Below are positions 8,150 through 16,078 of a stretch of DNA of 64,000 bases, one piece after another. The stretch comes from an uncultured Bradyrhizobium sp. (GTDB lineage: Bacteria; Pseudomonadota; Alphaproteobacteria; Rhizobiales; Xanthobacteraceae). The translations under genes and the position numbers were made by a program. The stretch is from NCBI RefSeq assembly GCF_947648125.1, contig NZ_CANSMR010000005.1, positions 62,001-126,000 of the forward strand. Direction: 5' to 3'. Below the pieces are notes generated by a model. The model was not told where the DNA came from and made no database searches. It saw only the letters and a program-made list of their open reading frames with translations. Numbering within the stretch: position 1 is the first letter of the stretch; each line of letters opens with the position of its first letter.

Positions 8150-9205
8150 TCAGCGGGAGACGATCAGGCCCTTGCTGGTGACGACCACCCAACGGCCGTC
8201 CTGCTTGCGGATGGCGTCGACGCGGCCGAGGCCGGGGACGGGATCGCCGGCATAAACCTCATAGATGCCGCCGCGGCCCTCGATCAGGGCGCCGCCATTG
8301 CCGACGTCGCGCAGCGCCCAGCCGTCAACCACCGGCATACGGCCGACTTCCGGCCTGGGGGCGGCCGGTGCTGCCGCGGCAGTCGCCGGGGTGATCGAGC
8401 CCGTGACCTCGCGGGCGGGCGTCGCCGCGGCAACGGTCGTCTGCGGGGCGCGGAGCTTGTCGACGGTCTCGCTGAGCTTGTTGAGCCTGGCGATCGGCTC
8501 GGCCTGCGCCTTCTCGACCTTCTCGATCCGGTCGCTGGCCTTGCTGAACTGGGCCTGGCCGGATTTGGCAGTCTGCTCCACGCTGGCCTTCAGCGCGGCG
8601 ATTTCGGATTCGATCCGGGCGAGCGCAGCGTCGGCCGCTTCCTTGGCGGCGGCGTCCTTGGCGGCCACATCCCTGATGGAGGCAGCGGCGGGGGCGGCGA
8701 GATGGCCAAGGCCGGCGGTCGCGAGCGCGCCGCCGATGGCCCCGGCCACGGTCGCCAGCGTAATCACCGCGGCCATCGCCCCGAACCGGCGCGTGCCGGC
8801 CGGCTTGCCTGCTGTCTTGGCGCCCTGCTCGGCGCCCTGCTTGGAGGCGGTCGCCTCATGGTCCCAGGTCCGGTCGCCGGGCGCCATGATCATCAGCTTG
8901 CCCGGGAAACGCGGCTCTTCCCGCTTGCCGGTCTCGACCTTGGGCACCTCCATGTTGGTCGGCTCGATCTTCGCGTCGATCTTGGCCTCGATCATGGGAT
9001 CGAGCCGGGAGGGCTCAACCTTGGGGGATTCAACCTTCGGCGCGTCCATCCTGGGCGCGTCGGCCTTTGGCGAGGTCTCTTCCTGCTCGGGCGCAAGCCT
9101 GACAGCCTCGACACCGGCCGCGGCCATCGCGGGCTCGCTCTTCGCCGCCATCTCGGCGCCGGCTTGACCGCTGACCGGCTCGCTCTGCTGCTCACTCACG
9201 TTCAA
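8150..9205 (-). CDS. Single-pass membrane protein with Pro/Lys-rich N-terminus and coiled coil, unknown
   Basis: A 351-residue protein in four parts: a low-complexity cytoplasmic region with repeats such as DAPRMDAPKVESPKVEPS (about 40-90); one transmembrane segment (about 145-168, AAVITLATVAGAIGGALATAGL); a long Ala/Glu/Lys coiled coil (about 175-245); and a small globular C-terminal domain (about 285-351) with VDGWALRDVGNGGALIEGRGG. The C-terminal domain would be periplasmic. It looks structural or envelope-linked, but I do not recognise the family. The gene ends at a strong terminator. Confidence 0.75.
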   Translation of the reverse strand: MNVSEQQSEPVSGQAGAEMAAKSEPAMAAAGVEAVRLAPEQEETSPKADAPRMDAPKVESPKVEPSRLDPMIEAKIDAKIEPTNMEVPKVETGKREEPRFPGKLMIMAPGDRTWDHEATASKQGAEQGAKTAGKPAGTRRFGAMAAVITLATVAGAIGGALATAGLGHLAAPAAASIRDVAAKDAAAKEAADAALARIESEIAALKASVEQTAKSGQAQFSKASDRIEKVEKAQAEPIARLNKLSETVDKLRAPQTTVAAATPAREVTGSITPATAAAAPAAPRPEVGRMPVVDGWALRDVGNGGALIEGRGGIYEVYAGDPVPGLGRVDAIRKQDGRWVVVTSKGLIVSR

Positions 9206-9409
9206 AGTCTCCAGACTGGGTTGACAATTCGGTAACTTTTATTGCTTGCGAAATGGTTACCCCGCTCCGCCATTACCTAAATTTTAGGGAGTTTTCCGGG
9301 CCGGATTTGGGCGATGTTGCCATGCGGCAATCTGCGTCAGCTCCGTTTGCGCGCGGCGCTTTCCCGATTAACATACCGCCATCTTCCAGCCAGAAGGCAG
9401 GAGAGCGCC

Positions 9410-9784
9410 ATGACGATCGAGAAATGCATCAATGAATTTGGTGTCGATGACGTCATTTTTGAGGAAGGCTCGACCGGTCGCGAGCTGTTTGTCGTGCTCG
9501 ACGGCACCGTCGACATCGCCAAGATCGATGGCGGACACAAGACGGTCATCGTCAGCCTCGGCAAGGGTGAGTTCTTCGGCGAGATGGCCGTGATCGACGG
9601 TTCGGCGCGCTCCGCAACCGCGATCGCCTCCGCGCCCGCGACGCGGGTGATGCGGATCAATCACGCCCGCTTCGTCTATCTGGTCAGCCAGCAGCCGGCC
9701 TTCGCGCTGATGGTGATGGATGCGCTCTCGAAACGCCTGCGCGCGTCCAACGCAGTCACTTACCGAGCGGCGGCTTCCCCATGA
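9410..9784 (+). CDS. Stand-alone cyclic nucleotide-binding domain protein
   Basis: A 124-residue protein that is a single Crp-type sensor domain. The phosphate-binding cassette FGEMAVIDGSARSATA is complete, with Glu58 (ribose contact) and Arg67 (phosphate contact), so it should bind a cyclic nucleotide. There is no DNA-binding domain. The ATG at 9410 has AGGAGAG in front; the longer frame from 9314 lacks a better site. The last codons overlap the start of the next gene in ATGA, pointing to translational coupling. It probably acts in trans on a partner, most likely the MBL-fold protein encoded next. Confidence 0.85.
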   Translation: MTIEKCINEFGVDDVIFEEGSTGRELFVVLDGTVDIAKIDGGHKTVIVSLGKGEFFGEMAVIDGSARSATAIASAPATRVMRINHARFVYLVSQQPAFALMVMDALSKRLRASNAVTYRAAASP

Positions 9785-10590
9785 GCGAGCGCAAACCGAG
9801 CCCCTTCAAGACGCTGTTCGAGGCCGACGTCGCCACGCTGATCCAGGCGGCCGACGACGTCTACCAGATCCGCTTCAAGAACCGTGCGGCGAACGCCTAT
9901 CTCGTGCGCGGCAGCAAGCGGACCATCATGATCGACGTCGGCCTGTCGACCAATTATCCGTCGCTGGTCGCGTGCCTCAACCATCTCGGGGTGACGCCCG
10001 ACATGATCGACATGGTGGTGCTGAGCCACGAGCATCTCGATCACATCGGTGCGGCCTATCATTTCCACGGCAGCGCCTACATCGCCGCGCACCGGCTCGC
10101 CGCCAACAAGATCATGTTGCGCGACGACTTCTCGATGCTGCGCAAGATGTTCAACGAGCCGAACGTGCCGATCGACATCGACATCTGGCTCGAGGAAGGC
10201 AACCTGATCGACCTCGGCAATTTCCGCCTCAACGTGATGTACACGCCAGGCCATACCTCGGCCTGCATCTCGCTGTTCGATCCGGACAAGGGGCTGTTGT
10301 TCGCCGCCGACACGCTGATGCCCGGCGGCGTGATGGGCGGCGTGTTCGGCTCCGGTTCGATCGCCGACTACATCCAATCGCTGGAGCGGCTGAAGGGCCT
10401 CGATTCGAAGATCCTGCTGTCGGGTCACGGCCGGCTCTCCGACACGCCACAGGACGACGTGCGGATCGCACTGCAACGCTCGCATGCGCTGCTTGAGGAC
10501 ACTGCGCAACTGTTCGATGCGCTGGATGCGCGGTCGAATTTCGAGCCGATCATGCAGTCGGTGCGCGACCTCAACAAGCTTGACGATTGA
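9781..10590 (+). CDS. MBL-fold metallohydrolase
   Basis: A 269-residue metallo-beta-lactamase-fold protein with a full metal-ligand set: His83, His85, Asp87 and His88 in SHEHLDHIG, His158 in YTPGHTS, Asp177 in FAADTLMPG, and His216 in LSGHGRLS. It should be an active di-metal hydrolase, but the fold covers thiolesterases, lactonases, phosphodiesterases and glyoxalase II-like enzymes, and nothing here picks one. It overlaps the cyclic-nucleotide-binding gene by four bases, so the two are made together. The C-terminal 40 residues are helical and could be a contact surface. Confidence 0.88.
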   Translation: MSERKPSPFKTLFEADVATLIQAADDVYQIRFKNRAANAYLVRGSKRTIMIDVGLSTNYPSLVACLNHLGVTPDMIDMVVLSHEHLDHIGAAYHFHGSAYIAAHRLAANKIMLRDDFSMLRKMFNEPNVPIDIDIWLEEGNLIDLGNFRLNVMYTPGHTSACISLFDPDKGLLFAADTLMPGGVMGGVFGSGSIADYIQSLERLKGLDSKILLSGHGRLSDTPQDDVRIALQRSHALLEDTAQLFDALDARSNFEPIMQSVRDLNKLDD

Positions 10591-10606
10591 CGCCCGGACC
10601 CAGGCA

Positions 10607-10625
10607 GGGCCACCCGTTGTGGCCC
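10607..10625 (+). terminator. Hairpin after the MBL gene, weak terminator candidate
   Basis: A seven-base-pair perfect stem GGGCCAC / GTGGCCC with loop CCGTT lies 17 bases after the MBL-fold stop codon. Only a scattered T-rich stretch follows, so intrinsic termination is possible but not certain. Confidence 0.4.
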
Positions 10626-10715
10626 GCCATGACTTTGCATTAGGATCGGCTCGCAACGATAAGAATCATGGGCAAGGCGATGCAGCCCTTGCCGGCAGCG
10701 GGGGAGACGAAACCA

Positions 10716-12029
10716 ATGCAGGCTGACACGATGGCGCAGATGCGCCGCCGGGTGGTGATCTCCTCCACGATCGGCAATGCGCTGGAATGGTTCGACTTCA
10801 CTGTCTTTGGCCTGTTCGCCGGCATCCTGAGCAAGCTGTTCTTTCCGGCGGACAATCCGCATTCCTCGCTGCTGCTGACCTTCGCGACATTCGGGATCGC
10901 CTTTGCGGCCCGGCCGTTGGGTGGCCTGGTGTTCGGGCTCTATTCCGACAAGCACGGCCGCAAGAAGGCGCTGGTCGTGATGATATCGCTGATGGCTGTC
11001 GGCACCGGCCTGCTCGGCTTGCTGCCGACCTATGGCGCGATCGGAATCGCGGCGCCGCTGTTGCTGCTGCTGGCGCGGCTGATCCAGGGTTTTTCCGCCG
11101 GCGGCGAGTTCGGCAGCGCCAGCGCGATGCTGATCGAATTCGCGCCACCCGGCCGGCGTGGCTTCTACGGCTCATTCCAGATGGTGTCGCAATCGCTGGC
11201 ATTTGGCCTCGGTGCCGCGATGGCGATCGGTCTCAATCTCGGCCTGTCGCCCGACGCCTTCGCGAGTTGGGGTTGGCGCGTGCCGTTCATCCTCGGCATT
11301 CTGATCGGGCCGACCGGATGGTACCTGCGCCAAAGGTGCGACGAGTCGCCCGAATTCAAGGCGTATCTCGCCGAGAAGGCCGCGACGGCGCAGCCGAGCA
11401 GGCAGACCACGCTCGGCCAATTGTTCTCCGAACATCCACGCGAGTTGATCGCCTCGTTCTGCCTGATCGCGGCCGGCACGGCGATCAACTATGTCAATGC
11501 GATCTTTCTGCCGACCTATGCGGTCGCCGAGCTGAAGCTGCCGATCCTGAATGCGCAGCTCGGCCTGCTCGTCGTCAGCCTCATCAATGCGGCGGTGGCG
11601 GTGGCCTGCGGTGCCCTCTCCGACCGCATCGGTCGTCGCGCGGTCCTCGTTCCGGCGCTGATCGTCTACAGCCTGCTGTTCTATGTGATCTTGCAGCGGC
11701 TCGTCGCCGCCCCGACCACCGCCAACCTCTGGCAGTTGCAGATCGTTGCGGTCCTGCTCGGAGCCTTGGCCGGCCCGATGCCGGCCTTCATGACCGAGAT
11801 ATTTCCCGTCGGCGTACGCTCGACCGGAGCATCGCTGATGTACAATCTCGCCGTGATGCTGTTCGGCGGCCTGGCGCCGTTCATCAACACCTGGCTGGTC
11901 CAGGTGACGGGCGACAAGGCGGCTCCCGTCTACTACATCCTGTTCGCCGCGGCCGTGGGTCTCGTGGGTCTGGCGGTCTATCGCGGGCGGCCGTCCGTGC
12001 CGGGGATCGCAACTCAACCAGCGCAATGA
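10716..12029 (+). CDS. MFS transporter, metabolite:H+ symporter (MHS) type
   Basis: A 437-residue integral membrane protein with about twelve hydrophobic segments. The MHS-family start is clear: RRRVVISSTIGNALEWFDF, then RPLGGLVFGLYSDKHGRKKALV (the GxxxDxxGRR-type loop between helices 2 and 3) and FPVGVRSTGASLMYNLAVMLFGG near helix 10. MHS transporters import organic acids, osmolytes or aromatic acids with protons. The ATG at 10716 is preferred because GGGGGAGACGA precedes it; an upstream ATG at 10668 would add 16 residues. No neighbour hints at the substrate. Confidence 0.9.
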   Translation: MQADTMAQMRRRVVISSTIGNALEWFDFTVFGLFAGILSKLFFPADNPHSSLLLTFATFGIAFAARPLGGLVFGLYSDKHGRKKALVVMISLMAVGTGLLGLLPTYGAIGIAAPLLLLLARLIQGFSAGGEFGSASAMLIEFAPPGRRGFYGSFQMVSQSLAFGLGAAMAIGLNLGLSPDAFASWGWRVPFILGILIGPTGWYLRQRCDESPEFKAYLAEKAATAQPSRQTTLGQLFSEHPRELIASFCLIAAGTAINYVNAIFLPTYAVAELKLPILNAQLGLLVVSLINAAVAVACGALSDRIGRRAVLVPALIVYSLLFYVILQRLVAAPTTANLWQLQIVAVLLGALAGPMPAFMTEIFPVGVRSTGASLMYNLAVMLFGGLAPFINTWLVQVTGDKAAPVYYILFAAAVGLVGLAVYRGRPSVPGIATQPAQ

Positions 12030-12194
12030 CCTCTGTCGGCAGATGACAGGCAGACCATGCGGTCGGCGCACGACCGGTGCGACGACTGACGCCGGCGCGT
12101 GCGCGACCGGACATATGACGCTTCATTTGACAAATCCGCGCGTGGCCTGTTCAACAACGGCAAGAACAACGCTGAAGAACAGGGAGCGAGGACC

Positions 12195-12809
12195 ATGAAG
12201 CTTTACGACTCGATCGGACCCAATCCGCGCATCGTGCGCATGTTCATGGCGGAGAAGGGCATCGAGATACCCAAAGAGACCGTCGACCTGCGCAAGGGCG
12301 AGAACCGCGAGGCAGCGCATCTGAAGCGCAATCCGCACGGCCAGATGCCGGCGCTCGAGCTCGACTGCGGCAACTACCTCTCGGAGATCACGGCGATCTG
12401 CGAATATCTCGAGGAGAAGCACCCCTCGCCCGCGATGATCGGCACCACGCCGGAAGAGCGCGCGGAATGCCGGATGTGGACGCGCCGCGTCGATCTCAAC
12501 ATCGCCGAGCCGCTCGCCAATGGCTACCGCTTCGGCGAGGCGCTGAAGTTCTTCGAGAAGCGCATTCCGGTCGCGCCCGAGGCCTCGCCCGGGCTGAAGA
12601 TGATCGCCGCCAACCGCATCAAATGGCTTGATAACCAGATGGCCGACGGCCGCGACTACATCTGCGGCAAGCGCTTCACCCTCGCCGACATGCTGCTCTA
12701 CTGCTGGCTCGATTTCGGCAACCAGGTCGGCCAGCCGCTGGACCAGTCGAACGCCAACATCGTGGCCTGGTTCAACCGCGTCGGCGCGCGGCCGTCGGTG
12801 AAGGCGTAG
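12195..12809 (+). CDS. Glutathione S-transferase family protein
   Basis: A 204-residue GST with an N-terminal thioredoxin-like domain (MKLYDSIGPNPRIVRMFMAEKG, then NPHGQMPALELD with the cis-Pro, and YLSEITAICEYLEE) and a helical C-terminal domain including FTLADMLLYCWLDF. The ATG at 12195 follows GGGAGCGAGG; the upstream frame to 12099 lacks a ribosome site. It differs clearly from the GST at 5541 and is probably a separate subfamily. It ends next to a type A repeat shared with the convergent TPM gene. Confidence 0.88.
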   Translation: MKLYDSIGPNPRIVRMFMAEKGIEIPKETVDLRKGENREAAHLKRNPHGQMPALELDCGNYLSEITAICEYLEEKHPSPAMIGTTPEERAECRMWTRRVDLNIAEPLANGYRFGEALKFFEKRIPVAPEASPGLKMIAANRIKWLDNQMADGRDYICGKRFTLADMLLYCWLDFGNQVGQPLDQSNANIVAWFNRVGARPSVKA

Positions 12810-12817
12810 GCCTCAAG

Positions 12818-12990
12818 CACCCTCCCCTGGAGGGGGAGGGTCGGCTCACATTGAGCGAGAGCGAAATGTGAGACGGGGTGGGGTGAAGGTCTCTCATAGC
12901 GCGCGGTGCCCGAGTGGAGAGATCACCCCACCCCGTTTTGCATTGCGCTTCGCTTCATGCAAAACGACCCTCCCCCTCCAGGGGAGGGTG
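12818..12990. repeat. Type A long palindromic repeat, copy 2
   Basis: Same outer arms (CACCCTCCCCTGGAGG... and ...CCAGGGGAGGGTG) and inner CGGGGTGGGGTGA / TCACCCCACCCCG pair as at 3853-4013, with a different centre. It lies between the convergent GST and TPM genes, where it could serve both transcripts as a folded 3' end. Confidence 0.9.
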
Positions 12991-13015
12991 TAGAGACCTC
13001 GACAACGCCTCGCCC

Positions 13016-13513
13016 TTAAATCACCACGGGCTTATCCGGCAGCTCGTTCGGGCCTCCGGCGACATGCGGAAAAAACTGCGCCAGCTCCCGCGAGACCGCC
13101 TCAATCCCCCTGATCACGCCCTGCTCGAACCGGCCTGCCCGAAAGTCCGTTTCCATCGCGCGGCAAATCGCTTCCCAGCCGGCGCGACCGACCTTCGCAT
13201 CGATGCCACGATCGGCGACGATCTCGACGTCGCGGTCGGCGAGCAAAAGATAAATCAGAACGCCGTTGTTGTGATGGGTGTCCCAGATCCGCAGATGCGC
13301 GAATACGTCGAGCGCCCGCTCCCGCGCCGGCTGGTCGCGGAACAGTGGCACGCCGTCGAGCGCGCCCTCGACGACGAAGCGGATCTGGCCGGAATGGGTG
13401 GCCTCGCCGGCCTTGATCGCCTGCTCGATGGCATCGAGCACGCGCGGCGGAAACTCGCGCCGCACGCGCCAGCGATGCTCGAGCAGATGCTTGCCGATGC
13501 GCTTGATGCTCAT
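13016..13513 (-). CDS. TPM-domain protein (short, cytoplasmic type)
   Basis: A 165-residue protein with a TPM (DUF477) domain but no signal peptide. ATHSGQIRFVVE and NNGVLIYLLLADRDVEIVADRGI correspond to the core strands of the TPM fold. The ATG at 13513 lies four bases beyond the stop codon of the upstream TPM gene (13518-14420). A longer frame to 13654 would run through that gene's Gly/Ser-rich tail and is not credible. Together with LemA and the larger TPM protein it forms a three-gene minus-strand set often seen in bacteria, with a proposed envelope role that is not settled. Confidence 0.82.
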   Translation of the reverse strand: MSIKRIGKHLLEHRWRVRREFPPRVLDAIEQAIKAGEATHSGQIRFVVEGALDGVPLFRDQPARERALDVFAHLRIWDTHHNNGVLIYLLLADRDVEIVADRGIDAKVGRAGWEAICRAMETDFRAGRFEQGVIRGIEAVSRELAQFFPHVAGGPNELPDKPVVI

Positions 13514-13517
13514 ATGC

Positions 13518-14420
13518 CTACCAGCTCCCCGAAGCGCCGCCGCCGCCGAAGCTGCCGCCTCCACCGCTAAAGCCGCCGCTGTCGCTCGAGCTCGAGCCGC
13601 TGCTCCAGCCCCCGCCGCCGCCGCCCGACCAGCCGCCGGAATAACCGCCTCCACGCCGGTACGGTCCCGAGCCGGCCGCCGGACCGCCGAAATTCAATCC
13701 ACCAAAGATCAATGCCGCCACGGCCGCGAACAACCCGATCACCAGGGCGGTGGCGAGCGAGCCGGCGACCATCCAGGTGAAGACACCAACGATGCCGCCT
13801 GTCGCGGCCGAGCCCAATAGCCGCCCCAGCATCGCGCGCAACACGCTTGCCACGATGATGACGACAAAGATCGTCACCGGATTGGCGAGATCGACGAGAT
13901 TGGGGCCTTGCCAATGCTCGGGCTCAGGCGCCGGCAGGTGCTCGCCATTGATCAGGCGGATCATGCGGTCGACGCCGGCCGAGATGCCGCCGGCGAAATC
14001 GCCGGCCTTGAATTTCGGCGTGATGTCCTCGTCGATGATCCGGTGGGCGACGACGTCGCTCAGCACGCCTTCGAGGCCATAGCCGACCTCGATGCGCAGA
14101 TGCCGGTCGTTCTTGGCGACGACGAACAGCGCGCCGTCGTCGATCTTCTTGCGCCCGATCTTCCAGGCCTCGGCAACACGGATCGAGAACTGCTCGATCG
14201 TTTCCTCGCCCGTGGTCGGCACGATTAGGACCGCGATCTGGCTGCCCTTGCGGGTCTGCAGATCCTTCAGCCTGTCGTTCAACGACGCCACGTCGCTCGC
14301 CGAGAGCGTCCCGGTCTGATCGACGATGCGGCCGGTGAGCTGAGGCACCGCGACCTCGGCCCACGCCGGGCACACGAAGCCCAGCAGCAAAGCGAGCAGA
14401 ATGACGCGTGCGGCGGTCAT
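13518..14420 (-). CDS. TPM-domain membrane protein with Gly/Ser-rich tail (YgcG-like)
   Basis: A 300-residue protein with a signal peptide (residues about 1-21, ending PAWAEV), a periplasmic TPM domain (about 28-150, with TGTLSASDVASLNDRL, SQIAVLIVPTTG and DDGALFVVAKNDRHLRIEVGYG), two or three membrane segments (about 180-245) and a C-terminal tail of Gly, Ser and aromatic residues (about 250-300). This is the standard YgcG layout. It sits between lemA and the second TPM gene with gaps of 23 and 4 bases, so one operon is likely. The tail is low-complexity and may vary in length. Confidence 0.88.
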   Translation of the reverse strand: MTAARVILLALLLGFVCPAWAEVAVPQLTGRIVDQTGTLSASDVASLNDRLKDLQTRKGSQIAVLIVPTTGEETIEQFSIRVAEAWKIGRKKIDDGALFVVAKNDRHLRIEVGYGLEGVLSDVVAHRIIDEDITPKFKAGDFAGGISAGVDRMIRLINGEHLPAPEPEHWQGPNLVDLANPVTIFVVIIVASVLRAMLGRLLGSAATGGIVGVFTWMVAGSLATALVIGLFAAVAALIFGGLNFGGPAAGSGPYRRGGGYSGGWSGGGGGGWSSGSSSSDSGGFSGGGGSFGGGGASGSW

Positions 14421-14443
14421 CGCGGTAAGCGCTCCCGCCGACG

Positions 14444-15058
14444 CTATTTCGACGGCGCGGGCGCCGGCGCCGGATTGAAATCGACCTTCGGCGCGGTCGA
14501 GATCTCCTTCTCGTTGTCGACCGTGAAGTTGGGCTTCTCCTTGTAGCCGAACGCCATCGCGGTCAGATTGTTCGGAAAGGTGCGGATGCCGACGTTATAG
14601 TCCTGCACCGCCTTGATGTAGCGATTGCGCGCCACCGTGATGCGGTTCTCAGTGCCTTCAAGCTGCGCCATCAGATCGCGGAACAGCGCATCCGATTTCA
14701 GCTGCGGGTAATTCTCCGTCACGACCAGGAGCCGCGACAGCGCGCTCGTGAGCTCACCCTGCGCCTGCGTGAACTTCTGGAACGCGGCCGGATCGTTCAG
14801 CACCTCGGGCGTCGCCTGGATGCTGCCGACCTTGGCGCGCGCGTTGGTGACACCGAGCAGCACGTCCTTCTCCTGCTGCGCAAAGCCCTTCACCGAGTTG
14901 ACCAGGTTCGGCACCAGATCGGCGCGCCGCTGGTACTGATTCACCACCTCCGACCAGCTCGACTTGACCGTCTCGTCATTGGTCTGGATCGCGTTGTAGC
15001 CGCAGTTGGTCAGGCTCAATGTCGCCAGCGCTGCCAGCACGGTCCAAAGCTTGCGCAT
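14444..15058 (-). CDS. lemA: LemA family protein
   Basis: A 204-residue protein with a hydrophobic N-terminus (residues 4-18, ending TNCGYN, possibly a lipoprotein anchor at Cys20 although Asn before it is unusual) and the LemA helical bundle. Family motifs include SSWSEVVNQYQRRADLVPNL, VLLGVTNARAKVG and ARNRYIKAVQDYNV. LemA proteins are envelope-anchored helical proteins, commonly linked to TPM-domain partners as here; the biochemical role is unsettled. It is the first gene of the lemA-TPM-TPM operon. Confidence 0.92.
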   Translation of the reverse strand: MRKLWTVLAALATLSLTNCGYNAIQTNDETVKSSWSEVVNQYQRRADLVPNLVNSVKGFAQQEKDVLLGVTNARAKVGSIQATPEVLNDPAAFQKFTQAQGELTSALSRLLVVTENYPQLKSDALFRDLMAQLEGTENRITVARNRYIKAVQDYNVGIRTFPNNLTAMAFGYKEKPNFTVDNEKEISTAPKVDFNPAPAPAPSK

Positions 15059-15205
15059 GAAGATGGTCCTCCCGGTGGATTCTCAATCAGAGTAACAGAT
15101 TTTCGCCCGACAATCCCGCGTGGCGGGATTCGCGGCCGGTTTTGCCGATGATGGCCCTTGCCTATCCCTCCCCGCGCCGTTCATCATGCCAAGAAAATTG
15201 ATCCT

Positions 15206-15211
15206 GGGAGG
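15206..15211 (+). promoter_or_regulatory. Ribosome binding site fixing a TTG start
   Basis: GGGAGG lies five bases before TTG at 15217 and no ATG is available at this spacing in the frame. It supports TTG as the real start of the enoyl-CoA hydratase. Confidence 0.7.
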
Positions 15212-15216
15212 ATCCA

Positions 15217-16074
15217 TTGGCGTCTGAACAATTCGAGACGATTGTCGTCGAACGGCCCGATCCTGCGATTGCGCGGATCGTGATGAACCGCCCCGAGGCC
15301 CGCAACGCCCAAAACCTGCAGATGACCTACGACCTCAACACCGCTTTCGACCAGGCGGTGCAGGACGACACCGTCAAGGTCATCATCCTCGCCGGCAACG
15401 GCCCGCATTTCTCGGCGGGTCACGATCTCAGGCCAGCGGGGAAGAACCAGGCGGGCGTCGATTTCCCGCCAGTCGGAAATTGGGGCGGCTTCGCCGAACC
15501 CAACGCGCATGGTCGCTTCGCGCGCGAGCAGGAGATCTACCTGCAGATCACAAGGCGCTGGCGCAATTTGGCAAAACCGACGATCGCGGAGGTGCATGGC
15601 AAGTGCATCGCCGGCGGGCTGATGCTGGCCTGGGCCTGCGACCTGATCGTCGCGAGCAGCGATGCCGAGTTCTGCGATCCCGTGGTGACGATGGGCGTCT
15701 GCGGCGTCGAGTGGTTCGTACATCCCTGGGAACTCGGCGCGCGCAAGGCCAAGGAGATGCTGTTCACCGCCGACGTCTGGAGCGCCGACGAGGCGCATCG
15801 CCTCGGCATGGTCAATCACGTGGTGCCGCGCGGCGATCTCTCCTCCTTCGCGCTGGCGCTGGCGCGGCGGATCGCAGCAAAGCCGGCCTTTGCGCTGAAG
15901 CTCTCCAAGGAGGCGGTGAACCGCTCGATCGACATCATGGGACAACCGGCTGCGATCGATCAGGCCTTCGCGCTGCATCAGCTCTGCCACGCGCATAATC
16001 TCCAGGAATTCGGAATGGTGGTGGACCCCGCGGGTCTGCATCCCTCCGTCAAGAAAACCGCCAACGTGAAGTGA
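15217..16074 (+). CDS. Enoyl-CoA hydratase/isomerase family protein
   Basis: A 285-residue crotonase-fold protein. The oxyanion-hole and CoA-binding motifs are present: IARIVMNRPEARNAQN, HFSAGHDLRP, and KCIAGGLMLAWACDLIVAS. At the usual position of the second catalytic Glu it has VTMGVCGVEWFVHPWELG, so it may belong to a variant subgroup rather than a standard hydratase. The start is TTG with GGGAGG five bases before. It is followed within five bases by an acyl-CoA dehydrogenase and then a second one, so the three probably form a beta-oxidation-type operon. Confidence 0.85.
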   Translation: MASEQFETIVVERPDPAIARIVMNRPEARNAQNLQMTYDLNTAFDQAVQDDTVKVIILAGNGPHFSAGHDLRPAGKNQAGVDFPPVGNWGGFAEPNAHGRFAREQEIYLQITRRWRNLAKPTIAEVHGKCIAGGLMLAWACDLIVASSDAEFCDPVVTMGVCGVEWFVHPWELGARKAKEMLFTADVWSADEAHRLGMVNHVVPRGDLSSFALALARRIAAKPAFALKLSKEAVNRSIDIMGQPAAIDQAFALHQLCHAHNLQEFGMVVDPAGLHPSVKKTANVK

Positions 16075-16078
16075 ACAG

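Noticed and set aside
13514..13654. Upstream extension of the small TPM gene
   Set aside because: It reads the Gly/Ser-rich tail of the neighbouring gene in another frame as an Ala/Arg-rich stretch; start at 13513 is far better.
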